Shown: positions 50,001-57,861 of the stretch, piece after piece
Position numbering within the stretch: the first letter of the stretch is position 1
How the letters are laid out: each line of letters opens with the position of its first letter
Origin: Natronomonas marina
GTDB taxonomy: Archaea; Halobacteriota; Halobacteria; Halobacteriales; Haloarculaceae
DNA: 64,000 nt
Direction: 5' to 3'
Assembly (NCBI RefSeq): GCF_024298905.1
Contig: NZ_CP101154.1
Coordinates: 2,604,001-2,668,000 of the forward strand
Notes under the pieces: generated by a model
Database searches by the model: none
The model's input: only the letters and a program-made list of their open reading frames with translations
Told to the model about the DNA's origin: nothing
Program-made: the position numbers and the translations under genes

Positions 50001-50312
50001 GTCGACACCGAGGCCGACGGCGTCGAGATTCGTGACCGGTTCCCCGATAGCTGGGAGTTCAACGAGACGTTCAGCGACGGCACCAGCCCCGACGGCGAGA
50101 GCTACGTCACCTTCGAGGACGAGACGACCGACCCAGCGGAACTGGAGGGGACGACGTTCACGTACTTCGTCGAGACCCCCAGCGGGCTCGAAAGCTCCGG
50201 GTCCTACACGGTCGGTCCCGGCGTCGCCATCGCGCTCGACACCGAGGGGGACGTCTCCGACGAGTTCGCCGGAACGAAGACCATCTACGTCCTCGGCGCC
50301 GACGCCGTCTGA
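47004..50312 (+). CDS. Secreted M14 zinc carboxypeptidase, very long
   Basis: A 1102-residue exported metallopeptidase. The Tat signal SRRRFFQLSAAVGASLALPG covers residues 13-32. The M14 catalytic domain spans about 140-520: FFSCSLHGLEMAGRET has zinc ligands H217 and E220, and GADLHGGPVFNNF has H364. A beta-rich P-type domain follows (about 570-680, ELTGGLTEFGFDVEEGLHS). Next is a GATase-like alpha/beta region (about 700-930, YDHAVVIHDYV, GGNLVVTDTGSYVL). The C-terminal ~140 residues are Ig-like strands. It is an extracellular peptidase, far longer than typical 300-400-residue M14 enzymes. The start is ATG 47004, and an RGD-free acidic surface is in keeping with halophily. Confidence 0.9.
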   Translation: MSEEDRFSDSPVSRRRFFQLSAAVGASLALPGNATASTAAEAFTAEYQYVLNHTPAEYAVPTLVRFSDPTGPTALEGLVGGDGDVHTTTEPEPAAYAPLTATEAETVADLPTASEFQFAPGSNPFWRIGYYPLGVFPEPRRSVDYIGFEQLKDGLGVLEERYPDRIRVRNVGRSPGHTNNLTGRPDPKGMYVVELTNFDSATDFEDKEKVFFSCSLHGLEMAGRETAARVLENVARSSEPDVPGSDAKIEPLLDDVVVIMGFTNPDGWAARNPQYDSGWQVGGPGTQFPRVPGAPLFERGNAEVFDTNRQYPVVGYVDPVHFPAAPANYEGEEPSFVDEKVPDAKALVDYFQDYENLNYGADLHGGPVFNNFVLGLISQDQFNTRELHEVYEMCLNIDDTLAEALSTWETVGQARVDLVGDQQFVPALFGVVPESAFDYATIYDTIGYTVSGAFLDWMAHPEPIGLDMTTLDFEMSFNHMLGGNVYNPELFEMEVTGYRAAIRTITDFAVNNSETPTTEENFSTRTETGGESVAYVTTGEVGTEADALRRTHEQLSFDPDTETYRTTEEAELTGGLTEFGFDVEEGLHSMGVHLHGQNALADLELVSPDGEVVRSFEGVTDERVGGKCCGLPEFTVSEPQAGTWTLRASNYLDAGVPVEMQQWAMAADANPDPESVDNWGGEGYEQAAYDVTPFEFFRDYESAEKRGVLREFIQDGGTLEPVTVDEVKSGALSEYDHAVVIHDYVSPTERISEGVSENAKDGVTGGVTDDAYTSALDEFVDSGGNLVVTDTGSYVLPELDNDLFDGSALEGNVQRQFLDVARFTAKNLDHPLFSGDVRGIQNQLWKVQPLGYPTTGGAPMDLLDEAAFTEAAAGVGSIAGRTNGLVATASVTESESSGRGIHYISSLLPPATQANLHPFGLQNYTPTFLGYILFTSALGFQQVRETGETTRTYGRGDEWEVGGIGGGGGADLSVTGSRTTDSQFQFGSRIERVELTVESVDTEADGVEIRDRFPDSWEFNETFSDGTSPDGESYVTFEDETTDPAELEGTTFTYFVETPSGLESSGSYTVGPGVAIALDTEGDVSDEFAGTKTIYVLGADAV

Positions 50313-50332
50313 CCGCCGGCGCGGTCCGCACC

Positions 50333-50338
50333 TTTTTT
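50333..50338 (+). terminator. T-run after the M14 gene
   Basis: TTTTTT about 20 nt after the stop and 26-31 nt before the next ATG; terminator, promoter element, or both. Confidence 0.3.
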
Positions 50339-50363
50339 CGCCGTACCGCCCCGAGTCGTGGGC

Positions 50364-51359
50364 ATGTCCGACCACGCCCTCGTCGTCGGCGGCACACGAT
50401 TCATCGGCCGACACACCGTCGAGGAGTTCCTCGACGCCGGCTACGACGTGACGATACTCAACCGCGGCAACCACGACAACCCCTTCGCCGACGACGAGGC
50501 CGTCGCCCACCTCGAGGGCGACCGGACCGACGAGGCCGACGTCCGGCGGGCAGGGATGACGGTCGACCCCGACGTCGTCGTCGACTGCGTCGCCTACCAC
50601 CCCCGTGACGTCCACACCGCGACCGACGTCTTCGCCGACGCCGACGCCTACGTCTACGTCTCCTCGGGGGCGGCCTACGGCGAGGAACGGATTCCGAAAC
50701 GGGAAGACGAGACGCCGCTGTGCGACTGTTCGCCGGAGGAGGCCGTCGACGACTCGATGGAGAGCTACGGCCCCCGGAAGGCCGAGGGCGACCGGGCGGT
50801 CTTCGCGGCCGCCGACCGCGGCGTCCGCGCGATGTCGGTCCGACCGCCGGTGGTCTACGGCCCTCACGACTACACCGAACGCTTCGACTACTGGATCGAC
50901 CGGGTGGACAATCACGACCGGGTCGTGGTGCCGGGCGACGGGACGAACCTCTGGCACCTCGTCTACGTGAGGGACGTCGCGGCGGCGCTGCGGACGGTCG
51001 CCGAGAACGGCGACGCGGGCGAAGCGTACAACGTCGGGGACGGCCACGCGCCGACGCTCGGCGAGTGGGTCGAACTGCTCGCGGCGGCCTGCGACACCGA
51101 CGTGGAGGCGGTCCACGCCGGCGAGCGGGAACTGGGGACCGTGGGGCTGTCGACCGGGGACTTCCCGATATACCGGAACCCGCCGCACCTGCTGTCGACG
51201 GCGAAACTCCGCGGCCTCGGCTGGGAGCCGACCCCCCACGGGGAGGCGCTTTCGGCGACGGTCGAGGAGCACCGCGCCTCCGACCGGACCGGCCGGGAGA
51301 ACGGTCCCGACCGAGAGACCGAAGAACGGCTCATCGACGTGCTCGGGACCGTCGAGTAG
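50364..51359 (+). CDS. NAD-dependent epimerase/dehydratase family protein
   Basis: 331 residues. ALVVGGTRFIGRHTVEEFL is a typical atypical-SDR glycine motif (GGTRFIGR), with TILNRGNHDNPF and VYVSSGAAYGEE. YGPRKAEGDRAVFA occupies the catalytic YxxxK area, with Arg/Lys shifted. The C-terminal segment SFYDR-like part is replaced by YTERFDYWIDRV. It is close to reductases/epimerases of the CSP41/isoflavone-reductase group. ATG 50364 is preferred to GTG 50358. No operon partner is obvious. Confidence 0.88.
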   Translation: MSDHALVVGGTRFIGRHTVEEFLDAGYDVTILNRGNHDNPFADDEAVAHLEGDRTDEADVRRAGMTVDPDVVVDCVAYHPRDVHTATDVFADADAYVYVSSGAAYGEERIPKREDETPLCDCSPEEAVDDSMESYGPRKAEGDRAVFAAADRGVRAMSVRPPVVYGPHDYTERFDYWIDRVDNHDRVVVPGDGTNLWHLVYVRDVAAALRTVAENGDAGEAYNVGDGHAPTLGEWVELLAAACDTDVEAVHAGERELGTVGLSTGDFPIYRNPPHLLSTAKLRGLGWEPTPHGEALSATVEEHRASDRTGRENGPDRETEERLIDVLGTVE

Positions 51360-51372
51360 CCGACGGCAGCGC

Positions 51373-51888
51373 TCAGCCGTCCCCGAGCGCGACGCCCTCG
51401 CCGTAGACTCGCTCGGCGAACAGCAGCGCGACCAGCCCGAAGATGATGACCGTGTAGGCGATGGCCGCATAGAGGGCGTCCAGTTCGGTCGAGTACTCGC
51501 CGGTGCGGAAGATGATGGCCTTCCTGACCATCGCTATGACGCCGGTGTAGATGATGAGCTTGACGATGCGGCGGGTCTCGGTCTCCTCGACGTAGGCCAG
51601 CACCGTCTGGTAGACCTCGACGATGATGAGCAACAGCAGCCCGGTGTCGATGAACCCGATAACGACGTTCGGATCGGTTATTTCACCGCTCTGGACGGCC
51701 ATCGCTATCTGGAGACACAGGTCGATGACGCCGATGGCGAAAAGCAGCGCGAACACCGAGGCGGCGGCCAGTTCGACGCCGTGGACGAACCGGTCGGTCA
51801 GCACGGAGTAGCGCTCGGCGAGGCCGCTCGCCGAGTCCTCGTCGGTCGCCGGGGCCGCCGGCGGGGTCGGTTGGTCGTCGTCGCTCAT
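51373..51888 (-). CDS. PsiE-family (phosphate-starvation-inducible) membrane protein
   Basis: 171 residues with four membrane spans (about 42-66, 78-103, 112-134 and 142-164). The pattern VVIGFIDTGLLLLIIVEVYQTVLAYV and IVKLIIYTGVIAMVRKAII with TGEYS is diagnostic of the PsiE family. The N-terminal ~35 residues are acidic and disordered. The role is unknown beyond induction by phosphate limitation in bacteria. ATG 51888 is chosen over the in-frame ATG nine codons upstream. Confidence 0.88.
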   Translation of the reverse strand: MSDDDQPTPPAAPATDEDSASGLAERYSVLTDRFVHGVELAAASVFALLFAIGVIDLCLQIAMAVQSGEITDPNVVIGFIDTGLLLLIIVEVYQTVLAYVEETETRRIVKLIIYTGVIAMVRKAIIFRTGEYSTELDALYAAIAYTVIIFGLVALLFAERVYGEGVALGDG

Positions 51889-51956
51889 GATGGTCGTGGC
51901 CGCCCGTGGCTCCACACCGACGCACGCCGGTCGGGAGTACGGGCGTTCGCGGGCCT

Positions 51957-51963
51957 GTTTTTT
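51957..51963. terminator. T-run in 51889-52077 intergenic region
   Basis: TTTTTTT in a 189-bp interval between divergent genes psiE-like and egsA; no gene is seen. TTTAGTCC at 52050-52057 is a plausible egsA promoter box. Confidence 0.3.
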
Positions 51964-52077
51964 CCCAGGACCGGACCGACCTAAATCTCCGGAAAGGGGA
52001 AATCCACCGCGCTCGCGGGACAGTCAGCCGGTGGGCCGGAGGCCAAAGGTTTAGTCCCGCCCTCTCGGAGTCAGGCT

Positions 52078-53139
52078 ATGTTCGGCAAGTCGAAGTGGAT
52101 ACGCCTGCCCCGGAGCGTCGTCCTGGGGCACGGCGTCCTCGACCGGACCGTCGAGGCCGTCGACGAACTCTACCTCGACGGCCGGCCCCTCATCGTCACC
52201 AGCCCGACGCCGAAGGCGCTGGCCGGCGACCGCCTCGTGGCCGCCTTCGAGGAGGCCGGCTTCAATCCCGCCATCACCACCGTCGAGGACGCAACCTTCT
52301 CGTCGGTCGAGGCCGTCCTCGAGACGGCCGAGTCGGTCGACGCCGGCTTCCTCATCGGGCTCGGCGGCGGCAAGCCCATCGACATCGCGAAGATGGCCGC
52401 CGACGAGCGGGGCTGTGGCTTCGTCTCGGTGCCGACCGCCGCCAGCCACGACGGCATCGTCTCGGGCCGGGGGTCGGTCCCGGAGGGCGACACCCGACAT
52501 TCGGTCGCCGCCCACCCGCCGCTGGCGGTCGTCGCCGACACCGAGCTCATCGCCGAGGCGCCCTGGCGGCTCACGACCGCCGGCTGTGCGGACATCGTCT
52601 CGAACTACACCGCCGTCAAGGACTGGCAACTCGCCCACCGGTTGAAGAACGTCGAGTACAGCGAGTACGCCGGCGCGCTGTCGCAGATGACCGCCGAACT
52701 GCTGGTGGACCGGGCCGACTCCATCAAGCGCGGCTTAGAGGAGTCCGCCTGGGTCGTCGCCAAGGCGCTGGTCTCCTCCGGCGTGGCGATGTCCATCGCG
52801 GGGTCCTCGCGGCCGGCCTCCGGCGCCGAACACCTCATCTCCCACCAGCTGGACCGTATCGCGCCCGGCGCGGCGCTGCACGGCCACCAGGTCGGCGTCG
52901 CCGCCATCGTCACCGAGTACCTCCACACCGGCGAGGGCGGCGACTGGCGGCGCGTCCGGGACGCGCTGGCCGACATCGGCGCGCCGACGACCGCCGCCGA
53001 CCTCGACGTCGACGACGAGCAGTTCGTCGAGGCGATGACGTCGGCCCACGAAATCCGGGACCGCTACACCATCCTCGGCGACGGCATCGAGGAGTCGGCG
53101 GCCATCGAGGCGGCGACGGTCACCGGTGTCCTCCGGTAG
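52078..53139 (+). CDS. egsA: Glycerol-1-phosphate dehydrogenase [NAD(P)+]
   Basis: A 353-residue enzyme making sn-glycerol-1-phosphate from dihydroxyacetone phosphate, the stereo-defining step of archaeal membrane lipids. The fold is iron-alcohol-dehydrogenase-like: FLIGLGGGKPIDIAKMAA binds the nicotinamide cofactor, PTAASHDGIVSGR forms the substrate loop, and SGAEHLISHQLDRI with LHGHQVGVAAI supplies metal-binding His residues. It is full length. A TTTAGTCC box 21-28 nt upstream fits the promoter. It is followed by endonuclease III on the same strand. Confidence 0.95.
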   Translation: MFGKSKWIRLPRSVVLGHGVLDRTVEAVDELYLDGRPLIVTSPTPKALAGDRLVAAFEEAGFNPAITTVEDATFSSVEAVLETAESVDAGFLIGLGGGKPIDIAKMAADERGCGFVSVPTAASHDGIVSGRGSVPEGDTRHSVAAHPPLAVVADTELIAEAPWRLTTAGCADIVSNYTAVKDWQLAHRLKNVEYSEYAGALSQMTAELLVDRADSIKRGLEESAWVVAKALVSSGVAMSIAGSSRPASGAEHLISHQLDRIAPGAALHGHQVGVAAIVTEYLHTGEGGDWRRVRDALADIGAPTTAADLDVDDEQFVEAMTSAHEIRDRYTILGDGIEESAAIEAATVTGVLR

Positions 53140-53202
53140 CGGGCAGCGCCGGGACGCGTCCTCGACCCGAACGCCAAAGGTGACGGCCGCCCGCCCTACC
53201 GT

Positions 53203-53886
53203 ATGGGAACGGCGCTCGATTCACGAGACGGCCAGGTCGCCGAAGTGCTCGACCGGCTCTACGAGGAGTACCCCGACCCCGAGATATCGCTGAACTTCTC
53301 GACGCGGCTGGAACTGCTCGTCGCGGTCGTCCTCTCGGCGCAGTGTACCGACGAGCGGGTCAACGCGGTCACGGCGGACCTCTTCGAGAAGTACGACGGT
53401 CCAGAGGCGTACGCCGCCGCCGACGTCGAGGAACTGGCCGCCGACATCGACTCCATCACCTACTACAACAACAAGGCCGGCTACATCAGGTCGGCCTGCG
53501 GGGACATCGTCGAGAAACACGACGGCGAGGTGCCCGACACCATGTCCGAGTTGACCGACCTCGCCGGCGTCGGCCGCAAGACCGCCAACGTCGTCCTCCA
53601 GCACGGCCACGACCTCACCGAGGGCATCGTCGTCGACACCCACGTCCAGCGCATCTCGCGCCGACTCGGGCTGACCGACGAGGAGCGCCCCGAGGCCATC
53701 GAGGAGGACCTCATGGGAATCGTCCCCCGCGAGGACTGGAAGGAGTTCACCCACCTGCTCATCAGCCACGGCCGGGCGACGTGTACGGCGCGGAACCCCG
53801 ACTGCGAGGACTGCGTGCTGGAGGACGTCTGCCCCTCCTCGAAACTGGATAGCGACGTCGACCTGGCCGACGGCAGCGAGTGGTGA
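53203..53886 (+). CDS. nth: Endonuclease III (thymine glycol DNA glycosylase/AP lyase)
   Basis: A 227-residue canonical Nth. ELLVAVVLSAQCTDERVN is the N-terminal core, LTDLAGVGRKTANVVLQ is the HhH with catalytic Lys, VVDTHVQRISRRLG has the catalytic Asp, and the Fe-S loop C-TARNPD-C-ED-C-VLEDV-C has the standard C-x6-C-x2-C-x5-C spacing. It removes oxidised pyrimidines and cleaves the abasic site. A divergent paralogue with altered Cys spacing is at 5620-6474. Confidence 0.95.
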   Translation: MGTALDSRDGQVAEVLDRLYEEYPDPEISLNFSTRLELLVAVVLSAQCTDERVNAVTADLFEKYDGPEAYAAADVEELAADIDSITYYNNKAGYIRSACGDIVEKHDGEVPDTMSELTDLAGVGRKTANVVLQHGHDLTEGIVVDTHVQRISRRLGLTDEERPEAIEEDLMGIVPREDWKEFTHLLISHGRATCTARNPDCEDCVLEDVCPSSKLDSDVDLADGSEW

Positions 53887-53927
53887 CGGCGGGACGACAG
53901 GCACGGGCACGGGACGTCGGGTCGCGG

Positions 53928-54401
53928 TCACCGGAGCAGCAGCGTTCCGACGGCGACGACGGTCAGCGGCGTCAGCGACACCGCAGCGGTGACGACGCCG
54001 GGGGACTTCGGCGCGAGGAACTCCCCCTGCTCGCGGGCGAAGCGCGGTCGGGCGGCGATGGCGAGGTCGCCGCTGGAGAGCGACCCCCAGAAGGAGAGCG
54101 CGAAGAGCGCCGGGACGACGAGCGGCGACCCCGGCGGGAGCACGCCACCGAGGCCCCACGCCGCCGCGAGCGCCAGCGGGAGCGGGGCCACCGCCACGGC
54201 GCGGATGAGCGGCGTCGGGGTGTCGGCCGAAAGCGTCGCGTTGACACGGGCGAGCGGGACGGCCTCCCCCTCCCACGACGGGAGGACGCTCACCTCCGTC
54301 TCCAGCCGGAAGAGCCACGCCAGCAGGACGTGCCCGAGTTCGTGCGGCAGAACGAGCGCGGCGACGGCCGACCGGACCGCCCGCTCGCGGGTAATTCCCA
54401 T
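53928..54401 (-). CDS. Small HExxH membrane metalloprotease-like protein
   Basis: 157 residues with four or five hydrophobic segments and the zinc-binding HELGH at about residues 20-24, within VLPHELGHVLLAWLF. The placement of HExxH in an N-terminal membrane helix recalls site-2-protease (M50) or DUF3267-like proteins, but the second metal motif (NxxPxPxLDG) is not obvious. It may be a minimal or degenerate protease or a non-catalytic metal protein. It runs opposite to nth, whose stop is 42 bp away. Confidence 0.72.
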   Translation of the reverse strand: MGITRERAVRSAVAALVLPHELGHVLLAWLFRLETEVSVLPSWEGEAVPLARVNATLSADTPTPLIRAVAVAPLPLALAAAWGLGGVLPPGSPLVVPALFALSFWGSLSSGDLAIAARPRFAREQGEFLAPKSPGVVTAAVSLTPLTVVAVGTLLLR

Positions 54402-54478
54402 ACCGGACCGAGGGGCCGGAGCGTCTTCAACCGCTCGTCCGGCGGGTCGACGCTGGCTGCCCGGCCGCGAACCGCCGC

Positions 54479-54970
54479 TCAGAGGTACCGCAGGACGTAC
54501 CGGAAGAAGCCGGTGAGGAAGGCGACGATCCAGCAGGCAGTGTAGCCGAAGACGCCGATGCGGAGGCGCCGCCGCCAGAACTTCATGTTCTCGTCGCCGA
54601 TTTCGTCCAGCAGGACGTCCTCGTCGTACTCGGTGTAGAGGTCGTGTTCGTACTTCGCGCGGAAGATGCGGACGATGCCGGTGAAGCCGAACGCGAGGAA
54701 GGCGTACGCCTGCAGGCCGAAGAAGGCGTGGACGGCCGCGAACCCGCCGAGTTGCTCGAGGAGGCGGGGCAACATCCAGAAGAGCAGCGGCACGGTCGTC
54801 AGCGTCAGCCCCGTGAAGATGAACTTCAGGTGGTAGGTGAGGACGCCCCAGGTGATCTCCTCGTTGTCGATCATTATCCAGGCGCCGTACAGAAAGCACG
54901 GAAAGCTGGCGGCGACGGCGACGAGGACGGCGGTTGCGACCTGGGCGTCGGAGAACGTTCCAACTGGCAC
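54479..54970 (-). CDS. Four-span membrane protein (DUF7321-like)
   Basis: 163 residues from GTG 54970 (MPVGTFSDAQVATAVLVAVA). Hydrophobic spans are at about 12-32, 48-68, 78-102 and 138-158. A charged cytosolic loop carries KYEHDLYTEYDEDVLLDEIG. Its style matches other small respiratory-cluster companion proteins of haloarchaea; the bc cluster begins 1.2 kb downstream on the other strand. The annotated DUF number is from memory. Function unknown. Confidence 0.72.
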   Translation of the reverse strand: MPVGTFSDAQVATAVLVAVAASFPCFLYGAWIMIDNEEITWGVLTYHLKFIFTGLTLTTVPLLFWMLPRLLEQLGGFAAVHAFFGLQAYAFLAFGFTGIVRIFRAKYEHDLYTEYDEDVLLDEIGDENMKFWRRRLRIGVFGYTACWIVAFLTGFFRYVLRYL

Positions 54971-55053
54971 TACAGAGCCTACTCGTCGCGGGAAAATCAG
55001 GGTGTCGAAGCCGTCACCCGGGGCCGGCCGGGCCGACATCCACTCTCGACCGT

Positions 55054-55992
55054 TCACCGCTCGTATCGAGACATCGAGGACCGCACCTGGAGCGGCAGCT
55101 GCGACAGCAGGTGTTCCCGACCGAAGGCGTCCGGGCCGGTGACCACGCCGGCCTTGAGCAGCGACCAGCCGAAGTTGACCCGGAAGTAATCACGGACGAG
55201 CGGTTCGGGGAGGTGTTCGGTCAGCGTGTCGTGTATCGCTTCCCCTCGCTTCCGGGCCGTCTCACAGCCTGGCTCCGGGTAGAACTCGTGGGCGAAGAAG
55301 GCGTACGCCTGCGGCGACTCGAAGAACCCGTCGAGGAGTTCCCCGATCGGTGCCGTGGCGACCGATCCCTCCCGGAGACGCTCCTCGTCGATCGCATCGT
55401 CGAACGCGCCGAGCGAGCGGGCCTCGAGGGACTCCTCACCGTCGAAGCGGTCCCCCTCCCGGAAGAACTCGATACAGCAGTCGGGATACCCGTGGAGGCG
55501 ACCCTGATAGGCGTCGAAGTCGCCGCGGGCGTCGTCGACCGTCGCCTCGACGTTCCGGGCGACTATCTCCTCCCGTTCCGGCGGGTCGTCGCCGAAGAAG
55601 TAGACGCGGGCGCCGTACTTCACCTCGCCGTCGAGCCGCATCCACTCGGGGACCACGTACGACGTCGCCGGGTAGTTCCGTCGCAGGTACTGGACCTCCG
55701 GGAGCCGTTCGAGGACGTTCCGGAGGCGTTCCGAGGCCGTCCGGAGGTGCTCCGTCGTAAGCGAGGGGAAGTCGACGTATATCTCGTCCCAGACGTCGCG
55801 GGACTCCCGGACGATGTCGAGTCGGTTCTCGAAGAACTCCGATCCGTCCATCCCCTGCAGCGCCGCCGCCTGCAGGCGGAAGTACCGGTCGGTCAACTGG
55901 AGGCTCGCGCCGCGACGGTCGCCCTCGAGGACCGTCAGGGCGTCCATCGCCAGTATGCTCGGTAGCGCGTTCACGTCGGTCAGTCGAGCCAT
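55054..55992 (-). CDS. DUF483 family protein
   Basis: A 312-residue soluble protein. HGYPDCCIEFFREGDRF is the hallmark DUF483 pattern (GYPxCC). YFRVNFGWSLLKAGVV and PSLTTEHLRTASERLRNVLE are further features. The family is archaeal and uncharacterised; the paired Cys suggest metal or redox binding. The start at 55992 (MARLTDVNALPSILAMDAL) is used; the longer frame upstream is Ser-rich and noncoding-like. Downstream, 84 bp separate it from the membrane protein start. Confidence 0.82.
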   Translation of the reverse strand: MARLTDVNALPSILAMDALTVLEGDRRGASLQLTDRYFRLQAAALQGMDGSEFFENRLDIVRESRDVWDEIYVDFPSLTTEHLRTASERLRNVLERLPEVQYLRRNYPATSYVVPEWMRLDGEVKYGARVYFFGDDPPEREEIVARNVEATVDDARGDFDAYQGRLHGYPDCCIEFFREGDRFDGEESLEARSLGAFDDAIDEERLREGSVATAPIGELLDGFFESPQAYAFFAHEFYPEPGCETARKRGEAIHDTLTEHLPEPLVRDYFRVNFGWSLLKAGVVTGPDAFGREHLLSQLPLQVRSSMSRYER

Positions 55993-56110
55993 ACGCCGTC
56001 GTAACTCGGTTTTCCGTGTCGCCAGGATATAATTCCCCGGGTCGTCTGCGACGAAGCCGTGTGGACCGGACCGCGCGCTCGCGCCGTCCCCGCTGGTCCC
56101 GGCGTTCGGA

Positions 56111-56120
56111 ATACGTAAAT
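56111..56120 (+). promoter_or_regulatory. Promoter element of the bc-complex cluster
   Basis: AATACGTAAA lies 24-33 nt before the ATG at 56144, the first gene of the respiratory cluster. Confidence 0.45.
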
Positions 56121-56143
56121 GGCGGCCGGACGAAGGGTCGACG

Positions 56144-57070
56144 ATGGCTAATTCCGGCGACTCGCCGCCCACGGACGCCCCCGAGATGTCCGAGGCCGAC
56201 CCGGAGACGGAGGGCGACGCCGGGCGTCGAGCGGACGACGGGGGCAGCGAGGAGCTATCGACCGAGGAACTGCGGGCGCGCGTCGAGGAGCAGTACGACT
56301 TCGAGGAGTTCGGCGCCGAGGAGATGTCCGAGATGAGCGTCGAGGAGTGGGAGGCCGTCTTCGACCCCGACTCGTGGCTCACGGGCACGGAGTTGCTCGA
56401 CCGGGTCGAAAAGGAGTTGCGCGGGAACGTCCAGCGGCGGGAGGTGTTCGCCGTCGTCGAACGGGTCGGCGAGGGCGACGACGACCGGGTGGTCGCCTAC
56501 TCCGACGAGGGGTACGTCCTCGTCCGGCCGGACGGCACCGTCCAGGGCACCGGGACCATCCTCCGGGACGTCGAACCGATGGTCGCGCTCTGCTCGATGG
56601 AGTCCTACGACGTGCCCGAGGTCGGCGAGGACGCCGGCCTCCCGCATCCGGACAGCGTCGCGGAGGGCAGCGGCGACTTCGGCAACCGGATGTTACAGGT
56701 CGTCGCCGCCGCGACGATGCTGTCGGGCGTGGCGTTCGTCGTCGTGTGGCTCGGCAGCGTCGTCGGGGCAATCGACATCGGCTTCGCCGGTGCCATCGTC
56801 CTGACCATCGGCATCCTCTTCTTGATCGTCGGCGGCTTCCTCTTCCTGACAGTCGCCAACGCGCGCCTCTCGGACCGGATGCGCGCCGAGCAGTACCGCG
56901 ACCGGTTGCGGGCGGTCGGCGCCGGCAGCGAGGGCCGGCCCGACTTCCTGCCCGACGAAGCCTTCGAGACCGGCGGCCGGCGCCTGGAGGAGGCCATGGA
57001 GCGGGTCCACCGCGAGGCGCTGGAGGAGACCGAAGCGGACGGAGAGCTGTCCGGCGACGAGGGGCGCTGA
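56144..57070 (+). CDS. Membrane protein associated with bc-type complex (DUF7319-like)
   Basis: 308 residues. The N-terminal ~90 residues are very acidic, then a soluble domain (about 85-165; RREVFAVVERVGEGDDDRVV, YVLVRPDGTVQGTGTI). Two strong membrane spans follow (about 188-212 and 216-242), and a charged C-terminal tail closes it. It is the first gene of the halocyanin-Rieske-cytochrome b cluster and probably an accessory or assembly subunit. No cofactor motif is visible. Confidence 0.78.
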   Translation: MANSGDSPPTDAPEMSEADPETEGDAGRRADDGGSEELSTEELRARVEEQYDFEEFGAEEMSEMSVEEWEAVFDPDSWLTGTELLDRVEKELRGNVQRREVFAVVERVGEGDDDRVVAYSDEGYVLVRPDGTVQGTGTILRDVEPMVALCSMESYDVPEVGEDAGLPHPDSVAEGSGDFGNRMLQVVAAATMLSGVAFVVVWLGSVVGAIDIGFAGAIVLTIGILFLIVGGFLFLTVANARLSDRMRAEQYRDRLRAVGAGSEGRPDFLPDEAFETGGRRLEEAMERVHREALEETEADGELSGDEGR

Positions 57071-57159
57071 CGCCGTTGGCGGCGGGTCGTTTCGAGAACA
57101 CCCCGTAAAACACCTCAGACGGTTGATTAGCGGCAGCGCGTGCGCCCGCCATCGGTGGG

Positions 57160-57165
57160 TTTAAG
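57160..57165 (+). promoter_or_regulatory. Internal promoter (TTTAAG) before halocyanin
   Basis: TTTAAG lies 27-32 nt before the ATG at 57192 and follows a 121-bp gap, indicating that the halocyanin-to-PetD unit can be transcribed independently of the upstream gene. Confidence 0.5.
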
Positions 57166-57191
57166 CGGGAACGGTCCTGACGTTGTGGTGT

Positions 57192-57860
57192 ATGAAACGG
57201 CGGGACTTCATGCGCGCCGCTGGCGGTACGACGGCCGCAGCGGGCGCGACCGTGGGCGCGGCCGGCCCGGCCGCAGCCGCGGGTGGCGGCGGCGAGGGCG
57301 GAGGCGAAAGCGGCGGCAGGACCGTGCCGGCGTTCGGCTCCTACCTCGACGACGCCAACCTGTACAGCGAGGAGAGCATCGTCGACGCGCGGGACCAAGA
57401 CTCCGTGACCATCTCGGTCGGGGCCGGTGACGGCCTCGCCTTCGACCCCCCGGCCATCTGGATTTCGCCCGGCACGACCGTCACCTGGGAGTGGACCGGT
57501 GAGGGCGGCACTCACAACGTCGTCGCAAACGAGGGACCCGCGGGGCTCGACAGTGGTTCCGCCGTCGAGTCCAGCAGCGCGACCTACGAATTCGAGTTCA
57601 CCGAGGACCACGCCGGCATCACGACCTACCGGTGCATCCCCCACGAGACGAGCGGGATGAAGGGTGCCGTCGCTGTCGGCGACGACGTCGAGACGACGAC
57701 GCTGGCCGGCGCCGACGTCAAGGAGCCAATCGAGTTCGGCGTCGACATCCACGAACACTGGGTCGGCGTCAGCGTGATGCTGCTGATGTCGGTGTCGATG
57801 GTGTTCACGTTCTTCACGCTCAAGTACGGCGAGTCGCCGCACACGAGCGGAGGTGACTGA
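57192..57860 (+). CDS. Halocyanin (blue copper protein) with C-terminal membrane anchor
   Basis: 222 residues. A Tat signal (MKRRDFMRAAGGTTAAAGA) and Gly-rich linker precede a plastocyanin-type cupredoxin (about 70-170). Copper ligands are His in EGGTHNVVAN and the Cys-His-Met cluster RCIPHETSGM. A C-terminal helix (VGVSVMLLMSVSMVFTFFTL) anchors it on the outer face. It likely takes electrons from the Rieske/cytochrome b complex as the mobile or tethered acceptor. It is immediately followed by the next cluster gene (1-bp spacing). Confidence 0.93.
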   Translation: MKRRDFMRAAGGTTAAAGATVGAAGPAAAAGGGGEGGGESGGRTVPAFGSYLDDANLYSEESIVDARDQDSVTISVGAGDGLAFDPPAIWISPGTTVTWEWTGEGGTHNVVANEGPAGLDSGSAVESSSATYEFEFTEDHAGITTYRCIPHETSGMKGAVAVGDDVETTTLAGADVKEPIEFGVDIHEHWVGVSVMLLMSVSMVFTFFTLKYGESPHTSGGD

Positions 57861-57861
57861 G

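Noticed and set aside
48717-51470. 917-codon minus-strand frame
   Set aside because: It is the antisense of the M14 peptidase C-terminus and the epimerase gene; Asp/Val/Arg bias typical of a GC-rich shadow.
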